The notes under the pieces were generated by a model. The model did not search any database. It saw only the letters and a list, made by a program, of their open reading frames with translations, and was not told the origin of the DNA. 8,878 bases of DNA. Source: Acidimicrobiaceae bacterium (GTDB lineage: Bacteria; Actinomycetota; Acidimicrobiia; Acidimicrobiales; Acidimicrobiaceae). The first letter of the stretch is position 1. Every line of letters starts with the position of its first letter. The stretch is taken from assembly GCA_013044415.1 (NCBI GenBank), contig JABEUO010000056.1, positions 1 to 8,878 of the forward strand. The letters are read 5' to 3'. The position numbers were made by a program, and so were the translations under genes. This document shows, one piece after another, positions 1 through 5,786 of the stretch.

Positions 1-51
1 ACAGAAGTGCTGCTGGTGAAGGGTCGAATAGATGGTTCCACTGAATTCCTG

Positions 52-76
52 ACCACTGCTGTATGCGTGGTTTTTT
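52..76 (+). terminator. Possible Rho-independent terminator of a gene to the left
   Basis: ACCAC (52-56) pairs with GTGGT (67-71). An inner GC (58-59) pairs with GC (65-66) across a one-base bulge, leaving a TGTAT loop, and the 3' arm runs straight into six T residues (71-76). This is the usual shape of an intrinsic terminator read on the plus strand. A reading frame entering from the left edge stops at 42-44, just before it, and could be the tail of the terminated gene, but its 13 visible residues are not recognisable. The stem is short, so the call is moderate. Confidence 0.45.
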
Positions 77-257
77 AGTTAGCTGCATTGGGTGCTGGAT
101 TTTTCGAAACTACTTATCTAACTGATAGGCCGTTTCGCCCGTGCTCACTGCTGCTGAAGAGATATTTTAGGCTAGATGTGGGTATTCCAGCTTGGTGGGT
201 TCTGTTCTTAGCTGCATGTCGACCCCTGCCGATAATTGAGACCCCCATCAGTAGGAC

Positions 258-770
258 CTAGTGGATGCGATTTGGAAGGTCTCTGATTTGATTTTTTGGA
301 GAACGCAAAATCAAAGTGCACATGTCGAAGTCGAGACTTACCTCACTGAAGCCGGCTTTTGCGGCGGTGGCCAAGGAGGCTTCATTTTTCTGTTCGACCT
401 TCAAATAGAGGCCAAGCCTTGGAAAATCAGTGCGTAGTTTTGTCGCCAGGGCGATCAGGGCGTCGGTAGCTACACCAGCATTTCGCCGAGATGGTACTAC
501 GGCGTAGCCGATTTCGATTTCTTTACTTTTGGTACGTTTCCAATACCCAATCCCACCGATCACCCGCTCCAACCGACGATCAACTATCTGGAATTGGCTT
601 GCACTGGGCCATTGGGAATCCAGCTGACGCAAAAGGTAGCTGACAATTTCGACGTCTTGAACTTGAGGGTAGTCCGAAGCCCAACCTGGCGATCTTCTGC
701 CTTCTGAAATCGCCTTAGCCTCCGCGAGGGTAAGGGGTCTCAGACAAAGTAGGTCAGTTACCTCAATCAC
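258..770 (-). CDS. GNAT-family N-acetyltransferase
   Basis: A 170-residue GCN5-related acetyltransferase, a cytoplasmic enzyme family that moves an acetyl group from acetyl-CoA to an amine; the substrate cannot be read from sequence. The fold is visible in order: an N-terminal beta strand (LCLRPLT, 8-14), a region with W30 and Y34-P35 common in this subgroup, strands around 60-78 (RVIGGIGYW), then EIGYAVVPSRRNAGVAT (86-102), the acetyl-CoA pyrophosphate loop of the R-x-x-G-x-A type (R96, G99, A101). The C-terminal K128-N129-E130-A131-S132 and AGF (139-141) are also family hallmarks. The start is GTG at 770-768; an in-frame TGA lies three codons upstream, so no longer start exists. No good ribosome binding site is visible. 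It is transcribed divergently from the nitroreductase gene, with a 12-bp palindrome 8 nt upstream of its start. Confidence 0.85.
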   Translation of the reverse strand: MIEVTDLLCLRPLTLAEAKAISEGRRSPGWASDYPQVQDVEIVSYLLRQLDSQWPSASQFQIVDRRLERVIGGIGYWKRTKSKEIEIGYAVVPSRRNAGVATDALIALATKLRTDFPRLGLYLKVEQKNEASLATAAKAGFSEVSLDFDMCTLILRSPKNQIRDLPNRIH

Positions 771-778
771 GCTCAGTC

Positions 779-790
779 ACTTTGCAAAGT
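779..790. promoter_or_regulatory. Perfect 12-bp palindrome, candidate operator
   Basis: ACTTTGCAAAGT is its own reverse complement. It lies in the 79-bp gap between the divergent GNAT and nitroreductase genes, centred about 14 nt upstream of the GNAT GTG codon, where the ribosome binding site or the promoter start would be. Such symmetric sites are typical for dimeric repressors, but no regulator gene is next to it in the window. Function is inferred. Confidence 0.4.
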
Positions 791-833
791 AAGGGGTGAA
801 GAGGGCTAGCTGTTGCTGATCTAGAGGGTCTTC

Positions 834-839
834 GGAGGT
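834..839 (+). promoter_or_regulatory. Shine-Dalgarno of the nitroreductase gene
   Basis: GGAGGT is a near-perfect Shine-Dalgarno. It leaves a 10-nt spacer to TTG at 850 but 16 nt to the in-frame ATG at 856. It therefore favours TTG as the start, although ATG at 856 would lose only two residues. Confidence 0.65.
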
Positions 840-849
840 ATATCATCAG

Positions 850-1581
850 TTGTATATGAATTTAAAAGAGCTTACGTCCTCCTGCGCTGCATACCGAACC
901 TACACAGATCGCGTCGTGACCGATGACGAATTGTACCGAATACTGGATGTGGCTCGTTTTGCACCCTCGGGTGGTAATAGGCAGGGCTGGCGGGTAGTGG
1001 TTATCAAGGATCAAGCGATCAAGGAGAAAGTTCGTGACCTCTACGTAGTGTCATGGCGCGAGTACATGGCGCACGTTGAAGCTGGCCTCGTTCCATTTGC
1101 CCCAATTTCGAATCGGAATTGGGGCGGTCCTGCGGTAGACCTTGAGACCGCGAGGGCTATCGAGCGGCCATTCGATTTCTCCGACCACCTGGACCTAGCG
1201 CCTGCACTACTTGCCGTCTTTGTGGAACTCTCCAAGCTCGCAGTCTTGGACAATGGACTCGACCGGCAGAGTATTGTTGGCGGTGCCTCTGTGTATCCGT
1301 TCTGTTACAACATCTTGCTAGCAGCGGTGGAGATCGGACTGGGCGGGGTTATGACTACCGCCTTGTGTAGGGAGGAGCCAGAGGTCATGTCACTGCTTGG
1401 AGTAGATCCTGGTTTCGCCCTGGCGGCGCTGCTCGTTATAGGTGAACCGGTAAAAAGGGTAACCAGACTGTCGCGAAGACCCGTGGAAGATTTTTCTAGG
1501 GTGGATTCCTTCAATGGAGTGCCATTTGGAGTGGTGCTAGATCCCAAGAGTAGCCAGGAATACCCCATAAAAGATTATTAG
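850..1581 (+). CDS. Nitroreductase-family FMN oxidoreductase
   Basis: A 243-residue member of the nitroreductase superfamily: homodimeric FMN enzymes that use NAD(P)H to reduce nitro groups, quinones, enones or other electrophiles in the cytoplasm. FMN-phosphate contacts are seen at Y15-R16 and at A38-P39-S40-G41-G42-N43-R44-Q45. The dimer/FMN segment around D115-L116-A117-P118 is followed by GGASVYP (144-150), N154 and GLGGVMTT (163-170), matching the family's usual S-x-x-P-x-x-x-N-x-L-L-A-A pattern. IGEPVK (197-202) and R209-R210-P211 close the core. Length is normal. The substrate is unknown. The start is TTG at 850, chosen by the GGAGGT 10 nt upstream; ATG at 856 is the alternative. Its last 14 codons and stop lie antisense to the end of the cation exchanger gene. 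Confidence 0.88.
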   Translation: MYMNLKELTSSCAAYRTYTDRVVTDDELYRILDVARFAPSGGNRQGWRVVVIKDQAIKEKVRDLYVVSWREYMAHVEAGLVPFAPISNRNWGGPAVDLETARAIERPFDFSDHLDLAPALLAVFVELSKLAVLDNGLDRQSIVGGASVYPFCYNILLAAVEIGLGGVMTTALCREEPEVMSLLGVDPGFALAALLVIGEPVKRVTRLSRRPVEDFSRVDSFNGVPFGVVLDPKSSQEYPIKDY

Positions 1582-2499
1582 AAAGACCCCTTCCAAGCGA
1601 CTTAGTCGTTTGCCGGTGAGGAGGAATACCCAAAGAAGGCAGACCGAAACTGCCATCGCAGCAGTCGATGCTAGCTCAAGATTTGGGGTCGCTAAAGGAC
1701 GTATTGATAGAGTCAATCCAGCAGCTAATGTACAGGTCAGATAGGAGGCTCCAAGTACATTTCCTACGACCAACGCAGCGGCGCCTTTCCTCGCGGCTTG
1801 TATGGCCGTGGCAATTTCTGGGAGTGAAGCGCCGAGTGCCAGGATGACACCCCCTACGAAGCCCCCAGATATGCCCATCCGGCCGGCAAGTGCCAGCGCA
1901 CCTTTGAGAAAAACTTCTGCAGCCCCAAGGGTAAGCACTAGTGACACGAGTCCGGTCAAAACCACTTTGCTGTTAGCCGGACTTTCATCGCCCGATTGAG
2001 GCCCGTTTTGAATCTCGACCTCTGGCTTTGCATGCTTTGCTGCGTGTGCCCTATGCTCCTCGGCGCCTTTAAGTACGAAGACCGTAAATGCAACGAACAT
2101 CACGATCAGCAGTGGCCCGAAGTATTGCTTACCGCCTAGGCCAACTACCAACAGAAGGGCCAATGCTCCAGCAACGGCTGCGGCGCCTTCCCTCTTTATG
2201 GTCGTACTTGGAATAAGCGGAGTAGCTGCGAGGGCTGAAATAGCGGAAACTATGGTCACGTTTATGGTGGTGGAACCGACGACCTGTGAAAGAGCAATGT
2301 CTGAATGTCCCGAGTATGAAGCTAGCACCGACGTTGCGATTTCGGGAAGGGAGGAAGCGAAGCCGACGATTACTACCCCTGCTAGCAGGTCAGACAGGCC
2401 AATTTTACGTGAAATGATCCTTGAGGATATGACGAACTTTTCCGACGCGACGGCCAAGACTACAATCGATATCGCCATTGCCCCAAGGTCATAGATCAA
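1537..2499 (-). CDS. CaCA-superfamily sodium/calcium (cation) exchanger
   Basis: A 320-residue inner-membrane antiporter with two inverted halves of about five membrane segments each, joined by a hydrophilic loop (about 145-178) rich in His, Lys and Glu. The family swaps Ca2+ or related cations for Na+ or H+. The alpha-1 repeat is GFASSLPEIATS (46-57) with G75-S76-T77-T78-I79-N80. Alpha-2 is ALGASLPEIATA (221-232) with G246-N247-V248-L249-G250-A251-S252-Y253-L254-T255. Both repeat glutamates (E53, E228) are present, but alpha-2 lacks the usual Thr, Ser and Asp/Asn ligands. The start is TTG at 2499-2497, overlapping the TGA of the upstream PPOX gene, with AAGGGG 8 nt before it. ATG at codon 8 would cut into the first membrane helix. 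It is last in a four-gene operon, and its 3' end overlaps the nitroreductase gene. Confidence 0.85.
   Translation of the reverse strand: MIYDLGAMAISIVVLAVASEKFVISSRIISRKIGLSDLLAGVVIVGFASSLPEIATSVLASYSGHSDIALSQVVGSTTINVTIVSAISALAATPLIPSTTIKREGAAAVAGALALLLVVGLGGKQYFGPLLIVMFVAFTVFVLKGAEEHRAHAAKHAKPEVEIQNGPQSGDESPANSKVVLTGLVSLVLTLGAAEVFLKGALALAGRMGISGGFVGGVILALGASLPEIATAIQAARKGAAALVVGNVLGASYLTCTLAAGLTLSIRPLATPNLELASTAAMAVSVCLLWVFLLTGKRLSRLEGVFLIIFYGVFLATLGI
1595..1611 (+). terminator. Weak hairpin after the nitroreductase stop
   Basis: AAGCGAC (1595-1601) pairs with GTCGTTT (1605-1611) around a TTA loop, including one G-T wobble that suits the plus-strand RNA. It begins 13 nt after the nitroreductase stop. 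No T-run follows, and the same bases encode the C-terminus of the exchanger on the other strand, so this may be chance. Confidence 0.2.
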
Positions 2500-2918
2500 C
2501 TATCCGACCCCTTGGATATTTGGCCATGCCAGCGTCTTGGGGTTATGACGATGATGACCCTTTCTTCGGCTATTCGTGGCGTCCGGTTATATCGCCGAGT
2601 AAAGAGTTCTTCAGCAAGCCTACGCGTTTGACTACTCGAGTCTATGGTTGCCCATGCGGAGATGGACGTGTAGGAGGATCCATTTGCAAACAGGAGTGAG
2701 GCTACCCCATGGGCTTTTATGTTGCTAACTTTTCGTGATGTCGGCCTGGAGAGTACGTAGAACTCGGCAAAGTCATCGCTGTATACGAAGTTGACAAGGA
2801 TGCTATGGACGCCGTATTCGCTTGATATCACCGACAGGGTCGCGTGGCGAGAATTGGCTATAAGGCTCTTGGACTCTTGGGAGAAGCTTTCTGGTTTCAC
2901 TTCTGCGATACTAGCCAT
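2496..2918 (-). CDS. PPOX-class split-barrel flavin/F420-binding protein
   Basis: A 140-residue protein with the pyridoxamine 5'-phosphate oxidase-like split beta-barrel. Small actinobacterial members of this group bind FMN, coenzyme F420 or haem and act as reductases or oxidases; which cofactor applies here cannot be settled by eye. Visible features are a first helix (about 12-22), S23-R24-H25-A26-T27-L28-S29-V30 leading into the barrel, V42-N43-F44-V45 and Y54-V55-L56-S57, then S61-R62-K63-V64-S65-N66-I67, the conserved Lys-x-x-N-I cofactor-loop pattern. V72-A73-S74-L75-L76-F77 and the strand around 84-92 follow. The C-terminal RRW (128-130) is a common late motif. ATG at 2918 lies 25 nt after the carboxyltransferase stop; no earlier in-frame start fits. 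The stop overlaps the exchanger's TTG by 4 nt, suggesting translational coupling. Confidence 0.75.
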   Translation of the reverse strand: MASIAEVKPESFSQESKSLIANSRHATLSVISSEYGVHSILVNFVYSDDFAEFYVLSRPTSRKVSNIKAHGVASLLFANGSSYTSISAWATIDSSSQTRRLAEELFTRRYNRTPRIAEERVIIVITPRRWHGQISKGSDS

Positions 2919-2943
2919 GGCTTCACAGATGATCCACGCCCCA

Positions 2944-4326
2944 TCATAAGGGAGAATTTGCGTGCTTGGAAGGCCGGAGGAATTCTCGCTTAGACATTAG
3001 CAAGTCGAGCTGCCGAGAGAGAATCGGCCTGGTTAATTGTGGGTCGATGACCTCATCGACAAAACCCCTTTCCGCCGCAATCCACGGTGTAAGGTAGGTG
3101 GCTTCGTATTCCCGTTGCAGATTCAGCTGCTCGTCGGGAGTGGCCCGACGATGGAGAATCTGAACGGCACCGAGTGATCCCATAACCGCTATTTCGGCAC
3201 TGGGCCAGGCCAGGGTGAGGTCGTTTCCCATGCCTTTCGAATCCATTACGATATACGCTCCGCCGTAGGCCTTCCTGGTGATGAGGCAGATCCTTGGCGT
3301 GGTGCACGAGGCGTAAGCGAAAGCGAGTTCTGCTCCGTGCCTTATCATCCCTCTCCACTCAACATCCTTACCGGGCAGGAAGCCGGGTGTGTCGACGATA
3401 GTTAGCAAAGGAATGTTGAAGGCGTCGCAGAACCTAACAAATCTTGCACCTTTTTGGGCAGAGGGAATATCCAGAGTTCCGGCCATGATCATCGGTTGGT
3501 TAGCAAGAACTCCTATTACCCTGCCGTCGAGTCTCCCTAGTCCGGTTACTAGGTGAGGAGCCCAAAATTTTCGAAGTTCATAGAAGTCACCTTGGTCGAG
3601 GATCTCTTTTATGATCGACCTGACATCATAGGATCCGGTGGAGGAGGCAGGTATCACCTCGAGCAGACGAGGTGAGATTCTTTCCACCTCGTCGTTTGGA
3701 GCGGATCTGTGGGGTAGCTCGTCGGTCGAGTCGGGAAGGTAGTCAAGCATCGATTCGATGGCCAAAATTGCGTCCTGGGCCGTGTCCACCTGTTCGTAAA
3801 TTACCCCATTCTTCACTGCGTGTATTGGAGCCCCTCCGAGCTCCCTCGATGAAACCGGTACAGCCGTGAAGCTTTCGACCATTGTCGGCCCGGATAGGTA
3901 TGCAACCGAATCCGAAGTGGCAACTACATAGTCTGCGAGACCTAAAAGGAGTGCAGGACCCGAAACCGCCGGTCCGACGAGGGCGGCGAGTATCGGTATG
4001 ATCCCTGAGCAGTCGGAGACAGCTTTTGCCGCCTGTCCCCATCCGGCTAGTGCAGCAATCCCGTCGTCTATTGCAGCCCCCGACGTTGATAACACCATAA
4101 CGAGTGGCTTTTTAATGCCATGAGCCCATCTTGCTGCGAGTGCGATCCTCTTTCCGTCATCTTCTGTCAATGCTCCACGCTTAGAGGTCGGTTTTGATTC
4201 GACCCAAACGACTTCACGGCCGTCGATCTTGCGGATCGAGAGGTCGGTTGAGCCGGGAACCCTACTTGAGAGGGCAACGAGTCTTTGGGCCTCTTGATCC
4301 GTCGGCTGCCTTTGCCTCCTTAGCAT
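2944..4326 (-). CDS. Acyl-CoA carboxylase carboxyltransferase (beta) subunit
   Basis: A 460-residue carboxyltransferase of the AccD/PccB type. The family moves CO2 from carboxybiotin to an acyl-CoA (acetyl, propionyl or longer), or runs in reverse in decarboxylases. It has two crotonase-like halves. The N-half includes TSGAAIDDGIAALAGWG (81-97), GPAVSGPA (118-125), SGPTMVES (145-152) and ELGGAPIH (162-169). The C-half is classical: NQPMIMAGTLDIPSAQKGARF (276-296), DTPGFLPG (312-319), RKAYGGAY (351-358) and WPSAEIAVMGSLGAV (374-388). It is some 50-90 residues shorter than typical PccB, missing most of the N-terminal helical lead-in, and its N-half oxyanion motif is altered. No biotin carboxylase or biotin carrier gene is visible. 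ATG at 4326 sits 3 nt after the preceding stop, with AGGTGG 7 nt upstream inside the neighbour. The exact substrate is unknown. Confidence 0.85.
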   Translation of the reverse strand: MLRRQRQPTDQEAQRLVALSSRVPGSTDLSIRKIDGREVVWVESKPTSKRGALTEDDGKRIALAARWAHGIKKPLVMVLSTSGAAIDDGIAALAGWGQAAKAVSDCSGIIPILAALVGPAVSGPALLLGLADYVVATSDSVAYLSGPTMVESFTAVPVSSRELGGAPIHAVKNGVIYEQVDTAQDAILAIESMLDYLPDSTDELPHRSAPNDEVERISPRLLEVIPASSTGSYDVRSIIKEILDQGDFYELRKFWAPHLVTGLGRLDGRVIGVLANQPMIMAGTLDIPSAQKGARFVRFCDAFNIPLLTIVDTPGFLPGKDVEWRGMIRHGAELAFAYASCTTPRICLITRKAYGGAYIVMDSKGMGNDLTLAWPSAEIAVMGSLGAVQILHRRATPDEQLNLQREYEATYLTPWIAAERGFVDEVIDPQLTRPILSRQLDLLMSKREFLRPSKHANSPL

Positions 4327-4329
4327 CTG

Positions 4330-5691
4330 CTATCCACCTACCAGGGGTGAGAAGTGGCCCTTAGGGGAGTGTCTTCGATCTGCCAATGCGATTGCCGCCC
4401 GTCTGCCCGAAAATAAGGCACCATTGATGGATGGAGTATCGGTGTAGTCGCCGCAAATGAAAATTCCATCGGCTACCTCGGGGTTTCCGTTGGGAATGGT
4501 GGTAGTACCAAATTGCCTGGGCAGTGCGTCAGCTATGACACCAGACGTCAATTCCTGCCACTGTGAGACTTCCGGTCCAAAAAGTGTGGTTAATTCGCGT
4601 AAGGTTTCATCTACCAGCAGCTGTGGTTTGTCGCCCTCCGTTGTCAGGGTTGAAACCGAAACGAGATGAACGTCCTTACCCTTGGAATCTTTGGGAAGGT
4701 AGCTCTGAGCTACGTCGCTTATCGTAGTGACGGTGAGGATGGGACCTAGGTTTCGGCTGGGAGTGAATACTGCTGGGTGTTCGAGTGGCCGGCGATCGCA
4801 CACGAAGTAGAAGTAGCCGACTGGCTTTGATAGCTGGCCAGTGAGACCTAACTTCAGCAGGTCATTAGCGACGGATAGCTGCGTAGCGAGGACAACCGCT
4901 GAAGCGGGAATCTCCGTACCGTCAGCTAACCTGACCGCACCTTTTGTTATAGAAGTTGCGCGCTGAGACAGCCTTACCTCTCCATTGATCTCTTTGGCTA
5001 GCAGGTTGGGGATCATTTGCATTCCCGTGAGGGGAATGGAGCTAGGGCCAAGTAAGAGGCGCCCGAGGACAAACTTGGCCAACGAAAGGGGGGTCATCAG
5101 CTCGTCTTCGATGAAGACTCCGCTCAAAAATGGTTCTACAACTGTTTTAATGAGGGGAGATCTTGCTCCGATAGCTAACAGGAAGTCCTTGGTTGGTTCT
5201 TTTGAGGCGAGGCGCCTTTTCGCCTTAGTAGCCAGCTGTGAGATCGCCCTTAGGAAACTTGTGATATCCGATGTAGTTACCAGCTTCGACGCGAGTATAT
5301 CCGCAAGCGCCCCGGGGTATTTGAGGGGATCGGAAAGCAAGAACCTACTTCGTCCATCGTCATCGCCTTGTACGTAAAGGCCTCTGTAAAAGCGAGTCAG
5401 TTCTAGCAAGGCCGGATCCAATAGCCGCCTTGGCTCAGGGTAGGACTCCTGAAAAGTCTGAAATCCGATGTCTATGGTAAAACCATCGACCTTCTTGCTC
5501 CCGACACGCCCGCCGAGGCGATCGGTCGACTCAATTAAGAGATATTCGATTTTGAGCTTGTCTAGTTGATTTGCACATGCAAGTCCCGCTAGCCCACCAC
5601 CAACTATGACTACCGGTGCGTCTTTGTCTAGTTGTACGCTCAAACCCAACCCTTTTGATGTAAAGCTCCCAAAAGCGGGATTCTCCGACAA
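4330..5691 (-). CDS. FAD-dependent amine-oxidase-like oxidoreductase
   Basis: A 453-residue flavoprotein of the amine oxidase/protoporphyrinogen oxidase/phytoene desaturase superfamily. The FAD Rossmann motif is VVIVGGGLAGLACA (27-40), with acidic E54 for the ADP-ribose, and D57-R58-L59-G60-G61-R62-V63-G64 is the second dinucleotide signature. DIGFQTFQESYPE (74-86) marks a subgroup of uncharacterised members. The C-terminal FAD site is ICGDYTD (412-418) with NGALFSGRRAA (423-433). There is no signal peptide or obvious membrane helix. The substrate is unknown; desaturation or oxidation of a lipid-like or amine compound is family-based inference. First gene of the minus-strand operon. The longest start, TTG at 5691, has no ribosome binding site. 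TTG at 5643 (codon 17) has AAAAGGG 6 nt upstream and may be the real start, giving about 437 residues. Confidence 0.82.
   Translation of the reverse strand: MSENPAFGSFTSKGLGLSVQLDKDAPVVIVGGGLAGLACANQLDKLKIEYLLIESTDRLGGRVGSKKVDGFTIDIGFQTFQESYPEPRRLLDPALLELTRFYRGLYVQGDDDGRSRFLLSDPLKYPGALADILASKLVTTSDITSFLRAISQLATKAKRRLASKEPTKDFLLAIGARSPLIKTVVEPFLSGVFIEDELMTPLSLAKFVLGRLLLGPSSIPLTGMQMIPNLLAKEINGEVRLSQRATSITKGAVRLADGTEIPASAVVLATQLSVANDLLKLGLTGQLSKPVGYFYFVCDRRPLEHPAVFTPSRNLGPILTVTTISDVAQSYLPKDSKGKDVHLVSVSTLTTEGDKPQLLVDETLRELTTLFGPEVSQWQELTSGVIADALPRQFGTTTIPNGNPEVADGIFICGDYTDTPSINGALFSGRRAAIALADRRHSPKGHFSPLVGG
5650..5656 (-). promoter_or_regulatory. Shine-Dalgarno-like AAAAGGG favouring a later start
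   Basis: Read on the minus strand, AAAAGGG lies 6 nt before the in-frame TTG at 5643-5641 of the FAD oxidoreductase gene. The annotated TTG at 5691 lacks any such site. Starting at 5643 keeps ten residues before the VVIVGGG strand, normal for the family. Confidence 0.4.
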
Positions 5692-5770
5692 GGCTAACGC
5701 AGTTGGCAGCTTGCCCCATAAGCTTCTATGCGATTAGCCGAGCTAAAAATCTCTTTGCCTAGGCTAACGC
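5691..5770. promoter_or_regulatory. Divergent promoter region with repeated AGGCTAACGC
   Basis: The gap between the minus operon and the plus flippase-like gene contains AGGCTAACGC twice in direct orientation (5691-5700 and 5761-5770) and an inverted core TTAGCC between them (5734-5739). The second copy forms TAGGCT (5760-5765), a TANNNT-type -10 about 20 nt before the flippase start. On the minus strand the first copy gives TAGCCT (5696-5691), a possible -10 for the oxidoreductase operon. No good -35 is visible for either. Could be promoters, operator repeats or both. Confidence 0.35.
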
Positions 5771-5772
5771 CA

Positions 5773-5780
5773 TAAGGGGA
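5773..5780 (+). promoter_or_regulatory. Shine-Dalgarno deciding the GTG start of the flippase-like gene
   Basis: AAGGGGA precedes GTG at 5787 with a spacer of about 6-7 nt, supporting this non-ATG start. Confidence 0.55.
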
Positions 5781-5786
5781 CAAGCG

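Noticed and set aside
79..217. Direct repeat TTAGCTGCAT at 79-88 and 208-217
   Set aside because: Only 10 bp, no flanking structure or associated element; easily chance.
2897..2947. ATGATG overlapping the carboxyltransferase stop as an alternative start of the next gene
   Set aside because: It opens a different frame that stops after 16 codons; the PPOX protein frame starts at 2918.
4985..5377. Plus-strand open frame of 130 codons inside the oxidoreductase gene
   Set aside because: Antisense to a clear flavoprotein reading frame; composition is typical of a shadow.
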